Assembly (NCBI RefSeq): GCF_900156265.1
Contig: NZ_FTNE01000019.1
Coordinates: 1 to 64,000 of the forward strand
Direction of reading: 5' to 3'
Origin: Acidiphilium rubrum
GTDB taxonomy: Bacteria > Pseudomonadota > Alphaproteobacteria > Acetobacterales > Acetobacteraceae
Length of the DNA stretch: 64,000 nt
In this document: positions 34,203 through 45,700 of the stretch, piece after piece
How the letters are laid out: each line of letters starts with the position of its first letter
Numbering within the stretch: the first letter of the stretch is position 1
Notes under the pieces: model-generated
Told to the model about the DNA's origin: nothing
Database searches by the model: none
Seen by the model: only the letters and a program-made list of their open reading frames with translations
Made by a program: the position numbers and the translations under genes

Positions 34203-34495
34203 CGCCGCAGGCCCGCGCTTTGCGCGGTGCGGTGCGCGCGTATCAGCTCATCGGCGCTGCGGTGCTGGGTGGCCAGTGCCGATTTTACCCTTCGTGCAGC
34301 GCATATGCGATGGAGGCGTTGGATCTGCATGGCGCGGCGCGCGGAAGTTTGATGGCGGTGCGGCGGATTCTGCTGTGTCATCCGTGGCATGAGGGCGGCA
34401 TTGATCCCGTGCCGCCGGCACCGCGACCGGCCCTGATGGTTTGCGACGCTCCCGAGGCTTCCTCGTTACCGAACGAAAAGACAATTCATGGATAA
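34199..34495 (+). CDS. yidD: Membrane protein insertion efficiency factor YidD
   Basis: A 98-residue amphipathic membrane-associated protein that assists YidC-dependent insertion. The family core [20 protein letters not shown] and [18 protein letters not shown] is complete, including the three conserved Cys residues (CRFYPSCS and LLCHP). Translation starts with the ATGA overlap on rnpA, and its end overlaps the yidC start by 8 bp, a compact operon typical of bacteria. The last 20 residues are poorly conserved. Confidence 0.94.
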   Translation: MTPQARALRGAVRAYQLIGAAVLGGQCRFYPSCSAYAMEALDLHGAARGSLMAVRRILLCHPWHEGGIDPVPPAPRPALMVCDAPEASSLPNEKTIHG

Positions 34496-36269
34496 TCGCC
34501 GACTTTTATACGCTATTTCGATCTCGCTCGTGATCCTGGTGATCTTCCAGGTGTTGGGCGGCTATTTCCTGCCCAAGCCGCCGCCGAAGCCGATCGTGGC
34601 GCACAGCACGGTATCGCGCACGATGGCGCCTGCGAGCGGTGCCGCATCGTCCGGTGCGGCGCCGGGCGTACCGGGCGAGGCGACAACGGCCGCGGCCGCC
34701 GCGCCGCGACTGATGATCGATGCGCCGGCGATCAAAGGCTCGATGAGCCTGCTGGGCGCGCGGCTCGATGATCTGGTTTTGACCAATTACCATCAGACCG
34801 TCTCGAAAAAATCACCGCTGGTGCAATTGCTGTCGCGGCCGGGCGGCAAGAAATCGTATTACGTGCAATTCGGCTGGGATGCGGCACCGGGTTCGGCGCT
34901 GGCGGTGCCGGGGCCGCAGACATTGTGGACCAGTTCGGCGGGGACGCTGTCGCCCAATCATCCGGTCACACTGTCGTGGAACAACGGCGCGGGCGTGACG
35001 TTCGAGCTGCTGATGACGGTCGATACCGAATATATGGTGACGGTGCAGCAGCGGGTGGTGAATGCCGGCAAGACTGCGGTTGCGGTGTTTCCGTGGTCGC
35101 GCATCCGGCGGGACTATCTGCCGACGGTCGAGGGGTCGTTCACGCTGCACAAGGGGCCGATCGGCGCGTTCAAGGGCACGCTCCACGAAATGAGCTATGA
35201 TGGCGTGAAATCGGGTGGCAAGCATCCGCAGGTCGGCCAGGCACCGGGCACGGCATTTCAGGACACGAATCTGGGCGGCTGGGCCGGGATTACCGGAAAA
35301 TATTGGCTGACCGCGCTGATTCCGAGCCAGGGCACCGAGATGACCGGTGCCTATCGGTATCTGGAGCGGCCGGGCGATCCGAAGCAGGGAGCCTGGCAGG
35401 TCGATTACATGACGGCCAAGGCAATCGATGCGGCACCGGGTGCGACGGCGGGGACCACGCTGCACGTGTTCGCCGGGGCCAAGGTTCTCAGCATTCTGAA
35501 CGGGTATGAGGCGAAATATCATATTCCGCTGTTCGAGCGGGCGATCGATTTCGGGTGGTTCTTCTTTCTGACCAAGCCGATTTTCGAGGCGCTGGATTAT
35601 CTGGCCTCGGTGTTCGGCAATTATGGTGTCGCGATCATCGTATTCACCGTGATGTTGAAGCTCGTCCTGTTTCCGCTGGTGCGGACGTCCTACCGGTCGA
35701 TGGGGCGGATGCGCGCGGTGGCCCCCAAGGTTGCTGCCATCCGCGAGCGGCTGAAGGACGATACGGTCCAGCAGCAGAAAGAGATCATGGCGCTCTATAA
35801 ATCGGAGGGCGTGAACCCGGCGGCGGGCTGTTTACCGATGCTGCCGCAGATTCCGATTTTCTTTTCGCTGTACAAGGTGATTTTCATCTCGATCGGGATG
35901 CGGCATGCGCCGTTCATGCTGTGGGTGCATGATCTGGCGGCCGAGGACCCGACTAATGTGTTCAATCTATTCGGGCTGATTCCGTATCATCCGAGCACGT
36001 TGTCGCCGTTCCTGCATCTGGGCGTGCTGCCGATCATCATGGGGCTGACGATGTGGGGCCAGCAGAAGCTCAACCCGCCGCCACCGGACCCGACGCAGGC
36101 AAAGATGATGCAGTTCATGCCGGTAATCTTCACGTTCATGCTCGGCCGCTTTGCCGCCGGGCTGGTGCTGTATTATTGCATCAACAACTCGCTGACGATC
36201 CTGCAACAATGGTTCATCATGCGCGGCGTGACGCGGCCGCCGCGGCGCCAAGTTGATGTGAAGGCCTGA
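34488..36269 (+). CDS. yidC: Membrane protein insertase YidC/Oxa1
   Basis: A 593-residue inner-membrane insertase that integrates and folds membrane proteins with or without SecYEG. The N-terminal helix ([20 protein letters not shown]) leads into an Ala/Pro-rich linker and the large periplasmic beta-sandwich (about residues 75-340, typical of the Gram-negative form). The conserved five-helix core begins near residue 355 ([20 protein letters not shown]) and includes the positively charged groove Arg in [14 protein letters not shown]. Coiled-coil C1 ([20 protein letters not shown]) and the [19 protein letters not shown] and [20 protein letters not shown] segments follow. The ATG overlaps yidD by 8 bp and the stop is 2 bp before engB. 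Confidence 0.95.
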   Translation: MDNRRLLYAISISLVILVIFQVLGGYFLPKPPPKPIVAHSTVSRTMAPASGAASSGAAPGVPGEATTAAAAAPRLMIDAPAIKGSMSLLGARLDDLVLTNYHQTVSKKSPLVQLLSRPGGKKSYYVQFGWDAAPGSALAVPGPQTLWTSSAGTLSPNHPVTLSWNNGAGVTFELLMTVDTEYMVTVQQRVVNAGKTAVAVFPWSRIRRDYLPTVEGSFTLHKGPIGAFKGTLHEMSYDGVKSGGKHPQVGQAPGTAFQDTNLGGWAGITGKYWLTALIPSQGTEMTGAYRYLERPGDPKQGAWQVDYMTAKAIDAAPGATAGTTLHVFAGAKVLSILNGYEAKYHIPLFERAIDFGWFFFLTKPIFEALDYLASVFGNYGVAIIVFTVMLKLVLFPLVRTSYRSMGRMRAVAPKVAAIRERLKDDTVQQQKEIMALYKSEGVNPAAGCLPMLPQIPIFFSLYKVIFISIGMRHAPFMLWVHDLAAEDPTNVFNLFGLIPYHPSTLSPFLHLGVLPIIMGLTMWGQQKLNPPPPDPTQAKMMQFMPVIFTFMLGRFAAGLVLYYCINNSLTILQQWFIMRGVTRPPRRQVDVKA

Positions 36270-36271
36270 CG

Positions 36272-36931
36272 ATGCCCGAGGTTATCCCCCCCGATCCTGA
36301 AATCGGCGAGGCTGCGGCGCTCGAAGCCGGGCGGTTGCTGTTCGCCCAGAATACCCAGTTCGTGCACGCGGCGCAGACGGTGGAAGGCTTGCTCGAGGCG
36401 CGCGGCATTGAGGTGGCGCTGGCCGGGCGCTCGAACGTCGGCAAGTCTACGCTGATCAATGCAATCACCGGACATGTCGCGCTGGCGCGCGTGGCGCAGG
36501 CGCCGGGGCGGACGCGGCAGCTGAATTTTTTCCAGGTCGGTGAGGGTCGGCTTTCGATCGTGGATATGCCTGGCTACGGCTATGCCGAAGCGCCGAAGGC
36601 GGTAAAGCGGGACTGGCAGGGGCTGATGTTTCGCTATCTGCGCGGCCGGCCGAACCTGCGGCGGGTACTGCTGCTGATGGATGCACGGATCGAGGACAAG
36701 CCGGCGGATCACACGATCATGGACATTCTCGACAAGGCGGCAGTGGCGTTTCAGATCGTGCTGACTAAGGCCGACAAAATGAAACCCGAGGTGCTGGCCC
36801 GCAAGCATGAAGCGATTCTGGCGATTGCGCGCAAACATCCGGCGGCGCTGAATGATGTTATCGTGACATCGAGCGAGACCGGGCTGGGGATTGCCGAATT
36901 GCGGGCTTCGATCGCGGCGTTGGTCGTTTGA
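36272..36931 (+). CDS. engB: Ribosome biogenesis GTP-binding protein EngB/YsxC
   Basis: A 219-residue essential GTPase needed for late 50S subunit assembly. G1 is GRSNVGKST (residues 52-60), the G2 region is APGRTRQLNFFQV, G3 is DMPGYGYAEAPK, G4 is TKADKM and G5 is TSSETGLGI near the C-terminus. Length is normal. It follows yidC with a 2-bp gap and precedes argB, the usual alphaproteobacterial order. A hairpin with CTTCTTTTTT / AAAAAAGAAG arms directly after the stop probably ends the transcript. Confidence 0.95.
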   Translation: MPEVIPPDPEIGEAAALEAGRLLFAQNTQFVHAAQTVEGLLEARGIEVALAGRSNVGKSTLINAITGHVALARVAQAPGRTRQLNFFQVGEGRLSIVDMPGYGYAEAPKAVKRDWQGLMFRYLRGRPNLRRVLLLMDARIEDKPADHTIMDILDKAAVAFQIVLTKADKMKPEVLARKHEAILAIARKHPAALNDVIVTSSETGLGIAELRASIAALVV

Positions 36932-36934
36932 GGT

Positions 36935-36983
36935 GAGGGAAGACGAGCACTTCTTTTTTACAAAAAAGAAGCCGTCCCTTCCC
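36935..36983. terminator. Palindromic repeat / terminator after engB, copy 3
   Basis: CTTCTTTTTT (36950-36959) and AAAAAAGAAG (36962-36971) are perfect 10-bp arms with a 2-base loop, flanked by GGGAAG and CTTCCC that extend the pairing. It belongs to the same family as the palindromes at 22303 and 33323 and separates engB from argB. Confidence 0.72.
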
Positions 36984-37054
36984 TGTTTCCGCCGACTTGA
37001 CCCCGCGCCCCCCTCACCATAGACGGCCCCAAGCCAAAGGAACCTCGTGCCGCC

Positions 37055-37954
37055 ATGACCAGTACCGACCGCCACGCCGACGCAGCCGAGCAGGCGCGCA
37101 TCGTTGCCCTCGCCCTGCCCTACCTGCGGCGCTACGCCGGTGCGACGATCGTCGTGAAATACGGCGGTCACGCGATGGGCGAGGACGCGCTGGCCGATGA
37201 ATTCGGCCGCGATATCGCGCTGCTGAAGCAGGTCGGTATCAATCCGGTCGTGGTGCATGGCGGCGGGCCGCAGATCAATGCGATGCTGTCACGCCTGAAA
37301 ATCCAGTCGACCTTCGTCGATGGCCTGCGGGTGACCGATGCCGCCATGGTCGAGGTGGTGGAGATGGTACTGGCCGGCACGGTCAATAAAATGGTCGCGG
37401 GGCTGATCAACCGCGCCGGGGCGCTGGCGGTGGGGATTTGCGGCAAGGATGGCGGGTTGATCCGCGCGCGCAAGCTGACGCGGACGCGGCGGGACCCTGG
37501 CAGTGCGATCGAGACCGCGCTCGATCTTGGGTTTGTCGGCGAGCCTGAGCATGTCGATGTGCGGGTGATCCATGCGCTGACCGGGGCGGGGTTGATTCCG
37601 GTGATTGCGCCGGTCGGCGTCGGCGCGGATGGTGCGACGTATAATATCAATGCCGATACGGTGGCCGGGGCGATTGCCGGGGCGCTGGGCGCAAACCGGC
37701 TACTGATGCTGACCGACGTGCCGGGGGTGCTCGATCGCGAGGGGCAGTTGATGGCGGATCTGACGGTCGATCAGATCGATGCGATGCGCGCCGATGGCAC
37801 GATATCGGGCGGCATGATCCCGAAGGTGGAGACCTGTATTGCCGCGGTGCGTGATGGGGTGAAGGGGGCGACGATTCTGGATGGCCGGGTGCATCACGCC
37901 TGCCTGCTGGAATTGTTCACCGAGGGCGGCATCGGCACGTTGATCCACGCTTAA
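37055..37954 (+). CDS. argB: Acetylglutamate kinase
   Basis: A 299-residue amino-acid kinase that phosphorylates N-acetylglutamate in the second step of arginine biosynthesis. Motifs in order: [20 protein letters not shown] at about residues 31-50, [54 protein letters not shown], and [20 protein letters not shown] for ATP binding. [21 protein letters not shown] completes the fold. A hexameric, arginine-inhibited form usually carries an N-terminal helix of about 25 residues like the one seen here ([20 protein letters not shown]), so feedback inhibition is plausible. The start ATG follows GGAACC. A Rho-independent terminator lies 37 bp after the stop. Confidence 0.95.
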   Translation: MTSTDRHADAAEQARIVALALPYLRRYAGATIVVKYGGHAMGEDALADEFGRDIALLKQVGINPVVVHGGGPQINAMLSRLKIQSTFVDGLRVTDAAMVEVVEMVLAGTVNKMVAGLINRAGALAVGICGKDGGLIRARKLTRTRRDPGSAIETALDLGFVGEPEHVDVRVIHALTGAGLIPVIAPVGVGADGATYNINADTVAGAIAGALGANRLLMLTDVPGVLDREGQLMADLTVDQIDAMRADGTISGGMIPKVETCIAAVRDGVKGATILDGRVHHACLLELFTEGGIGTLIHA

Positions 37955-38352
37955 GGCCGGATTTTGGTTTGTGACTAAATGTTGCGACGGCAGGGCTGCG
38001 TTCGGCGGCAGGCAAGCCCTGCTTTTTTGTAAAAAACCAGCAAAAAACTTTCGTTGATGCGGGAAACTGGCGTTTTCGGTGGCACTGTCCGAACACGGAC
38101 ACCGGTGATCATGCCCGTATTTCGCTCGCGACAAAGCCGGCTCTCCCCTCCCCTCACCTCGCCGATCAAACGGACCCCGACGGGCACGTGATTGACGCGG
38201 CAGCGCCGCGGCCTTACGTTCCGGCATGGCAGCATCATTGTCATTTTTTAATGATGAGGTCCGCTTGGCCCGCCGCTGGCTGCGGGCCGGCTTGCCGAAG
38301 TCGGGTTTTAACCGATCTTCCCTGTTCTGGTTCGGTCTTGAAAGAGGTTTCG
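37955..38352. other. Intergenic region between argB and the efflux operon
   Basis: About 400 bases hold the argB terminator, another copy of the GCAAAAAACTTT motif (from 38040), and the promoter region of the RND efflux genes. CATCATT (38233-38239) and AATGATG (38250-38256) form a perfect 7-bp dyad with a 10-base T-rich loop, a possible repressor site about 100 bp before the adaptor start. AAAGAGG at 38341-38347 is the ribosome binding site. Confidence 0.45.
37991..38028 (+). terminator. Rho-independent terminator of argB
   Basis: CAGGGCT (37991-37997) pairs perfectly with AGCCCTG (38015-38021), and the inner GCG/GGC bases allow further pairing. CTTTTTTG follows at once. The T run then pairs with AAAAAA downstream, linking it to the repeat family seen after engB. 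Confidence 0.75.
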
Positions 38353-39501
38353 ATGCGTCGAGTGACGAGTGGACGTGCCGCCGCGGTTGCCGTTGTGGCT
38401 GGTATCAGCATTGCCCACGCCGCCGCCCCGCCCCCGCCCGCCGTGAGCGTGGTGGTGGTGCACAAGCAGAAGGTCTACCAGGAGACGTCCTATATCGGGC
38501 GCATCCAGGCGACGCAGATTGTCAATCTGGTGCCGCGGGTTACCGGTTATCTGGAGCAGCGGCTGTTCCACCAGGGTGGTGACGTCAAGAAAGGCCAGTT
38601 GCTCTACGTGATCGAGCCTGGTCCGTATCAGGCGGCGTTCGACCAGGCCAATGCGGCGGTTTCATCGGCGGAGGCGACTCTGGCAAATGCCAGGATCACA
38701 CTCGGCCGGTCGCAAGCGCTGCTACATACGCCGGCGGGTCAACGTTCGACGCTCGATAACGACCGTGCGACCGAGCAGAGCGATGCCGCCAACGTGGCTT
38801 CCGCCAAGGCGCAGCGCGAGACCGCCGCGATCAATCTGAGCTACACGCAGATCCGCGCGCCGATCAACGGGCGGATCGGGCCGACCAATATCAACATCGG
38901 CAACGTCGTGAGCCCGACCACCGGCACGCTGGCGACCGTGGTGAGCCAGAACCCGATCAACGTGACGTTCTCGATGCCGGCGCGGGATGCGCTGAAACTA
39001 CGTCAGGAATACGCCAAGCAGGGCGGGCTCGATGCGGTGGAACTGCAATTGCGGCTGCCGGACGGGCGAATGGACAAGCAGACCGGTACGCTCGATTTCA
39101 CCAGCAACCAGATCAGCCAGACGACCGACAGTCTGGCGATGCAAGGCACCATCGCCAATCCGGTAATCCCCGGGCTGGGCAAGGCGAAGGTGAACAATCG
39201 CGAACTGACCAGCGGCGAATTCGTAACGGTTGTGGTGCGGGCGAAACATCCGGTCGAGCAGATCGTGCTGCCGCGCGATGCCGTGCTGTCCGACCAGCTG
39301 GGCGATTACGTGCTGACGCTCGACGCACAGAACAAGGTGGTTCGGACCAGCATCAAGCTCGGTCAGACCACCCCGGCGACGGCGACGGTTGCGAGCGGGC
39401 TAGCGCTGGGTGCCAAGGTGATCGTCGATGGGATCGAGAAGGTGCACCCCGGCATCGTCGTTAAACCTGATGTGGTGAAATCGCCCGTGGCGCAGGGATA
39501 A
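38353..39501 (+). CDS. RND efflux periplasmic adaptor subunit (AcrA/MexA-like)
   Basis: A 382-residue membrane-fusion protein that links an inner-membrane RND pump to an outer-membrane channel. The signal peptide [20 protein letters not shown] ends after AHAAA. A lipoyl/barrel-sandwich half follows ([20 protein letters not shown]), then a helical hairpin ([20 protein letters not shown]), the second lipoyl half ([20 protein letters not shown]) and beta-barrel and membrane-proximal domains. There is no lipobox Cys, so it is presumably soluble or held by the pump. AAAGAGG precedes the ATG. The gap to the permease gene is 4 bp. Substrates are unknown; multidrug export is the usual role. Confidence 0.9.
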   Translation: MRRVTSGRAAAVAVVAGISIAHAAAPPPPAVSVVVVHKQKVYQETSYIGRIQATQIVNLVPRVTGYLEQRLFHQGGDVKKGQLLYVIEPGPYQAAFDQANAAVSSAEATLANARITLGRSQALLHTPAGQRSTLDNDRATEQSDAANVASAKAQRETAAINLSYTQIRAPINGRIGPTNINIGNVVSPTTGTLATVVSQNPINVTFSMPARDALKLRQEYAKQGGLDAVELQLRLPDGRMDKQTGTLDFTSNQISQTTDSLAMQGTIANPVIPGLGKAKVNNRELTSGEFVTVVVRAKHPVEQIVLPRDAVLSDQLGDYVLTLDAQNKVVRTSIKLGQTTPATATVASGLALGAKVIVDGIEKVHPGIVVKPDVVKSPVAQG

Positions 39502-39505
39502 GCCG

Positions 39506-42500
39506 ATGATTCCTTCATTTTTCATCGATCGGCCGCGTTTTGCGATCGTGATTGCGATCGTGATCACGATCGCTGGTGCGATTGCGATGACTCGGATACC
39601 CGTGGCGCAGTTTCCCTCGATCGTGCCGCCATCGGTGCAGGTAAGCGCCACCTATCCCGGCGCCTCGGCCAAGGTGGTGAACGACACGGTCGCGGAGCCG
39701 CTGGAGCAACAGATCAACGGGCTGAACGATGAGATTTATTATTCATCGACCAGCGCCAACGATGGCACCTACGGCCTCACGGTGACCTTCAAGCTCGGCA
39801 GCGATCCTGACATCGATGAAGTGAACGTTACCAACGCGGTGCAGCAGGCGCTGACGCAATTGCCCTCCGAAGTGCAGAAGGAAGGCGTGACGGTGACTAA
39901 AAAATCGTCCTCGGTGCTGCAATTCGTGTTTTTCTATAGCCCGGACAACAAGCTGACGCCGCTCGAGATTTCCAACTACGTCAAGATCAACGTGCTCAAT
40001 CCGTTATCACGGGTGGCAGGCGTCGGTCAGGCGCATATGTTCGGTGAGCAGGATTACTCGATGCGGGTGGTCTACAACACCAACCGCCTCGCCGAGCTGG
40101 GGCTGACGCCGGGCGATCTGATCAGCGCGATCCAGGACCAGAACACGCAGGCGCCGGTCGGTACGATCGGGTTGATGCCGATCGGCCACGATCAACAGTA
40201 TCAGCTTTCAGTGCAGACCCAGGGCCGGCTGAGCACGGTAAAGCAGTTCGGCAACATCGTGATCCGCGGCAACAAGGATGGGTCGCTGCTGCGGCTCAAG
40301 GATGTCGCGAAAATCGCGCTCGGGCCGCAGAGCGAAAATCAGATCGACCGGATCAACGGCCATCCCGGTGTCGCGATCGGCGTGTTCTTGTCGCCGGGTG
40401 CGAATGCGGTGGCCACCTCCGCGCGGGTCGAGAAGGAAATCGCAACGCTGGCGAAGCGGTTTCCCAAGAGCCTGTCCAACAAGACGGTGTATAATTCCAG
40501 CTCCTTCGTGTCCGACACGATCGATGAGGTGATCAAGACGCTGATCGAAGCGTTCGTGCTGGTCGTGATCGTGGTGTTCTTGTTCCTCGGCTCGTGGCGC
40601 GCGGCACTGGTGCCCTCAATCGTCGTGCCGATCGCGCTGCTAGGCAGTTTCGCCTTCATGCTGGCACTGGGTTATTCAGCCAATACCGTCACCTTGCTCG
40701 CGCTGGTGGTCGCGACCGGGCTGGTGGTGGATGACGCGATCGTCGTGGTCGAAAACATCGAGCGGGTGATGGAAGAAAACCCGGAGATGTCGTCCAAGGA
40801 AGCGGCCAAAGTGGCGATGGCGCAGATCCAAGCGCCGATCATCGCGATCATGCTGGTGCTGCTGTCGGTGTTCGTACCGACCGCGTTCATTCCGGGTCTG
40901 TCCGGCCTGCTATTCACCCAGTTTGCCGTCGCGATCAGCACCGCGATGCTGATTTCGGCGCTGAACGCGCTGACGCTGTCGCCCGCGCTCTGCGCGCTGC
41001 TGCTGCGCCGGCAGACCCATAAACGCGGCGTCATGGCGAAGATCCTTGGGTTCATCGATCGCACGCGCGACGGATATGCCAATTTCGTCGGCAAGGTGAT
41101 CAAACGCTCGGTGCTTGCGCTCGTGGTGATCCTGCTGTTCGGCATCGGTGCCGCCGTGCTCGGCAGCATCACGCCGGGCGGCTTCCTGCCCGATGAGGAT
41201 CAGGGTGCGTTCTTCATCCAGGCGACGCTGCCACCCGGCGCCTCGCTGCAACGCACCGACGCCATGGGACAGAAACTCGCCAAAATGATCCATACCCTGC
41301 CGCAGGTGCAGGACGTGATTGCGATCAATGGCTACTCGATTCTGGATTCGGCGACCGAGCCGAACGCGCTGTTCATGGTCGCGCATCTGAAGCCGTTCGG
41401 GAAACGGCCGGGGGCGGCGAATTCGGTGCAGGCGGTGATCGGCAAGGTGTTCGCGATGGGCGCGCAGATCAAAGGCGCCAGCGTGATCGCGTTCAACCTG
41501 CCGCCGATTATCGGCCTGTCAACCAACGGCGGGTTCACCTACGAGCTTGAGAACGTGCAATCGGCCAGCGAGCAGAAGTTCAACTCGGTGCTCAAGGCGC
41601 TGATCGTCGCGGCCAACGGCGATCCGAAACTCAGCCACGTCTTCAGCACGTATTCGGCGAACACACCCTCGATCTATCTCGATATCGACCGCACCAAGGC
41701 ACAGGCGCTCGGCGTGCCGGTATCCTCGATCTTCGAGGCGCTCCAGGCTTCGCTGGGCGGCTACTACGTCAATCAGTTCAACCTGTTCGGCCAGGTGTGG
41801 CAGGTGAACATCCAGGCCAAGGCGCGCGATCGCGATACCGAGGCCGGGATCTGGCGGATCTACGTGCGCAGCAACTCCGGTGCGATGATCTCGATGCGCT
41901 CGCTCGCCACCGCGCATACCGTGCTCGGACCGCAGATCATCAGCCGCTACAACGATTCCGAAGCGGCACCGATCATCGGCAACCCGGCACCGGGCGTGTC
42001 CTCGAATGCCGCTCTTGCCGCGATGGCGAAACTCTCGGCCCGCGTGCTGCCGGCCGGCTTCTCGTACGACTGGACGAGTACCGCCTATTTGCAGGAACAG
42101 GCGAAAGGCCAGGCGATCTACGTGTTTGGCCTGTCGCTCACCTTCGCGTTCCTGTTCCTGGTGGCCCTGTACGAAAGCTGGATCATCCCGATCCCGGTAT
42201 TGCTGTCCGTCGTGGTTGGCGTGTTCGGCGCCATGCTCGGCATCGTCATCGCCGGGCTGACCTTCGATCTCTACGCAGAAATCGGACTCATCGTGTTGAT
42301 CGCGCTCGCCGCCAAAAACGGTATCCTGATCGTCGAATTCGCCAAGGAACGCCGCGAGGAAGGCATGAGCATCCACGAAGCGGCCATCATGGGTGCCAAA
42401 ATGCGGTTCCGCGCCGTGATGATGACCTCGATCGCCTTCGTGTTCGGCTTGCTGCCGCTCGTAATCGCCACCGGCGCCGCCCAGATCACCCGGCGCTCGC

Positions 42501-42661
42501 TCGGCACCCCGGTGTTCGCCGGCATGATCCTGGCCAGCGGCATCGGCATCTTCGTCATCCCGCTGCTCTACGTCGTGTTCGAAAGCCTGCGCGAACGCAC
42601 CGGCCGCAAACGCCACACCCAACCCCAACCCCGCATTGCCGAACACGTTGGCGACGACTGA
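39506..42661 (+). CDS. RND multidrug efflux permease, HAE1 family (AcrB/MexB-like)
   Basis: A 1051-residue trimeric proton-driven pump. It begins [20 protein letters not shown] (first helix) and has two large periplasmic loops and 12 predicted helices. The proton-relay Asp pair sits in helix 4 ([19 protein letters not shown]). Family blocks [40 protein letters not shown] and [20 protein letters not shown] are intact. The length is standard for AcrB. It is co-transcribed with the adaptor upstream. No outer-membrane factor follows; the nearest one belongs to the convergent operon, so the channel may be shared. A hairpin terminator lies between the two convergent pump operons. Confidence 0.92.
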   Translation: MIPSFFIDRPRFAIVIAIVITIAGAIAMTRIPVAQFPSIVPPSVQVSATYPGASAKVVNDTVAEPLEQQINGLNDEIYYSSTSANDGTYGLTVTFKLGSDPDIDEVNVTNAVQQALTQLPSEVQKEGVTVTKKSSSVLQFVFFYSPDNKLTPLEISNYVKINVLNPLSRVAGVGQAHMFGEQDYSMRVVYNTNRLAELGLTPGDLISAIQDQNTQAPVGTIGLMPIGHDQQYQLSVQTQGRLSTVKQFGNIVIRGNKDGSLLRLKDVAKIALGPQSENQIDRINGHPGVAIGVFLSPGANAVATSARVEKEIATLAKRFPKSLSNKTVYNSSSFVSDTIDEVIKTLIEAFVLVVIVVFLFLGSWRAALVPSIVVPIALLGSFAFMLALGYSANTVTLLALVVATGLVVDDAIVVVENIERVMEENPEMSSKEAAKVAMAQIQAPIIAIMLVLLSVFVPTAFIPGLSGLLFTQFAVAISTAMLISALNALTLSPALCALLLRRQTHKRGVMAKILGFIDRTRDGYANFVGKVIKRSVLALVVILLFGIGAAVLGSITPGGFLPDEDQGAFFIQATLPPGASLQRTDAMGQKLAKMIHTLPQVQDVIAINGYSILDSATEPNALFMVAHLKPFGKRPGAANSVQAVIGKVFAMGAQIKGASVIAFNLPPIIGLSTNGGFTYELENVQSASEQKFNSVLKALIVAANGDPKLSHVFSTYSANTPSIYLDIDRTKAQALGVPVSSIFEALQASLGGYYVNQFNLFGQVWQVNIQAKARDRDTEAGIWRIYVRSNSGAMISMRSLATAHTVLGPQIISRYNDSEAAPIIGNPAPGVSSNAALAAMAKLSARVLPAGFSYDWTSTAYLQEQAKGQAIYVFGLSLTFAFLFLVALYESWIIPIPVLLSVVVGVFGAMLGIVIAGLTFDLYAEIGLIVLIALAAKNGILIVEFAKERREEGMSIHEAAIMGAKMRFRAVMMTSIAFVFGLLPLVIATGAAQITRRSLGTPVFAGMILASGIGIFVIPLLYVVFESLRERTGRKRHTQPQPRIAEHVGDD

Positions 42662-42668
42662 GCGCGGG

Positions 42669-42709
42669 CGTCAGTAAGGCCAGGGGCTTTGCTCCCGGCC
42701 TTTCTGACG
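42669..42709. terminator. Bidirectional terminator between convergent RND operons
   Basis: CGTCAG-T-AAGGCC (from 42669) pairs with GGCCTT-T-CTGACG ending at 42709, with GGGGC/GCTCC inside and a TTT loop; about 20 bp of stem with a few mismatches. It starts 8 bp after the plus-strand permease stop and 21 bp from the minus-strand permease stop. Confidence 0.75.
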
Positions 42710-42729
42710 TGCCGTCGATCCCAGGCGTT

Positions 42730-45700
42730 TCAGGTCGTCTCGGCGGTGTGTTGCTGGCCGATCACTAGGTAGACGGCGGGGAGGACAAAGAGGGTGAACA
42801 GCGTGCCGATGGCGAGACCGGTCGCAATCACCATGCCCATATTGTAGCGGGCGGCCGCGCCGGCGCCAGTGGCGATGATCAAGGGCACGACGCCGAGCAC
42901 CATGGCGGCGGTGGTCATCAGGATCGGGCGAAGCCGGATACCGACGGCGTGTTCGATCGCTTCGCGCTTGGTCATGCCGTTGACCTGTCCCTCGTTGGCC
43001 ACTTCGACGATCAGGATGCCGTGTTTGCTGATCAGGCCCATCAACGTGACCAGACCGACTTCGGTGTAGATATTCAGGCTGAGGCCGAAGCCGAGGTAGA
43101 TGAAAATGAGAGCGCCGGCGATCGACATCGGGACCGAAACAAGGATAATCAGCGGATCGCGGAACGAATTGAACAGGGCAGCAAGGGCGAGGAAGATAAC
43201 AATGACCGCGACGCCGAAGGTGCCTAGGAAGCCGCCCTGCTGAAGTACGAACTGGCGCATCGCGCCGCCGTAGTCGATGTCGTAGTCGGCGGGGAGGATT
43301 TTTTTGCTGGCCTGTTGCAGCACACTGACGGCTTCACCGGTGGAGACGCCGGGTGCTGCGACGCCCTGGATAGTGGCGGCGTTGAGTTGCTGAAAATGGT
43401 TGACCGATTCCGGAATGACGGTTGGAACGATCGTGGCGATCGCGCCGAGCGGGATGGGCACGCCACCAATCGAGGTGATCGGGTAGGTCAGGAGTTGCGA
43501 GACGTTGAGGCGATATTTCTGTGAGACCTGCGGGATCACCTGGTAGGAACGATCATCGAGACTGAAGTAGTTGACGTAATTGCCGCCGAGCGCCTGAGAC
43601 AGCGACGCGCCAACTTGGCTCATGGTTAGGCCAAGGTTGGCGGCCTCGGCGCGGTCGATTTTAACGGTGGCTTGTGGCTGGTCGATTTTCAGATCGCTTT
43701 GCAGAAAGATGAATTTGCCGGTCTTGAGTGCAGCAGCGAGGACTTTTTGCGCGACGGTGTTGAGTTGGGCGAAGGATTCCGTGGTTTTCAGCACGAATTG
43801 CACCGGCAGGCCTTGCGAGCCGGGTAATGGCGGCGGCTGGAATGCGACGATCTGCTGGCCGGCAACGCCGCCGGCGGCCTCGTTCTGGATTTCGGTCTGG
43901 AGTTCCTGCGCCGATTTTTTCCGCTGATCCCAGGGTTTCAGCACCATACCGGCGATCGAGAAGGTGGTGGTCTCGAATTGGAAGGTATGGGCGACCGATT
44001 TATGGGCGATCATGAGTTTATTGAGTTCCTGATCCCAGAGGAGTTTCTGGTCCAGGGTGGCGTTGGGAGCGGAGGTAGACGACAGGATGACGACGCCTTG
44101 GTCGTCCTGCGGGGCGAGTTCACTTTTCGAGCCAACCGCCAGAAAATAGATGCTGACCAGAATGATGGCCCCGAACGTCAGGGTGACCGGCAGGGTTTTA
44201 AGGCTGCCGCGCAGCAGGCGCATGTAAAGCCGGTGAACCTGCTCGAACCGGCGGTCGATGAAGCGTGACAGCCTGGCTTCAAGACTGTGATCGTCAGGGC
44301 CGATGTGGCGCAGCAGGCGTGAGGACAGCATGGGCGACAAGGTGAGCGCGACGATGGCCGAGATGGTGACGGCGGAGACCAGCGTGAAGGCAAACTCCGT
44401 GAACAGCGCCCCGGTGAGGCCGGACTGAAAGCCGATCGGCACATAGACCGCGGCGAGCACCACCGTCATCGCGACGATCGGGGCGGCGAGTTCGCCGGCC
44501 GCGTTGATCGCGGCGGTGATTTTCGGCTCGCCCATGTCGAGATGGCGGTTGACGTTTTCGACGATGATGATGGCGTCGTCGACCACCAGGCCGATCGCGA
44601 GCACGAGGGCGAGCAAAGTGAGCAGGTTGATGGTGAAGCCGAGCATCAGCATGGCCGCGAACGTGCCGATCAGCGAGAGCGGGATCGCGATGATCGGGAT
44701 AATGACCGAGCGCGGCGTGCCGAGGAAGGCAAACACCACGACGACCACGATCAGCAGCGCCTCGATCAGGGCGGCAATCACGTCATGGATCGAGGCGTTG
44801 ACGAATTCGGCCGAGTTATAGACCACCGCGCCAACGAGGCCGGAGGGCAGCGCCGACTGGATTTGTGGAAATTTTTTGGTGACGGCGTTGACCACGGTGA
44901 GCAGGTTGGCACCCGGTGCCACCTGGATGCCGATGTAGACGCCGGGTTTGCCATCGAATGCGACCTGGCCATCGTAAGTGGCGGACCCGAGCTCGACCTT
45001 CGCGACGTCGCCCAGCCGGACGATCGCACCGCCCGATTGCAGCAGCACGAGGTTGCGAAACTCGGCGGCGCTGTGCAGGCTGGTAGAGGCGGTAAGTGAG
45101 GTTTGGGTGCTGGTGCCTTTGGAATTGCCGAGTGCGCTGATGAAATCATTGCCGGAGAGTGCGGTATAGACCTGGCTTGCGGTGAGCCCGTAGGCGGCGA
45201 GCTTGTTGGGTTCGAGCCAGATGCGCATCGCGAAATTCTGCGCGCCAAGGATCTCGGCCACCTGCACGCCCTGGACCGACTGCAATTCGGGCTGGACCAC
45301 GCGGGTGAGATAGTCGGTGACCTGGTTGGGGCTCAGGACGTCGCTCTTGAAGCCGATATACATGGCATCGAGCTGCTGGCCGATCTGCAGCTTGAGCTGG
45401 GGCTGCTGGGTGCCGCTGGGCAATTGGTTGAGGACGGACTGGATCTGCGCCTGGATTTCGGTCAGCGCCTTGTCGGCATTGTAGTTCAGCACGAGGTTGA
45501 CGGTGATGGTGCTGACGCTGGTCTGGCTGGTCGAGGTCATGTAATCGATGCCGTTGACCTGGGCGACGGCGTGCTCGATCGGGGTGGTGACGAAGCCTGC
45601 CATGGTGTTGGGGTCGGCACCCGGGTAGGTCGTGCTGATCGTGATGGTGGCGTTTTCGGTCTTTGGATATTCGAGGACGGCGAGGCCGCCCATCGCTTTC

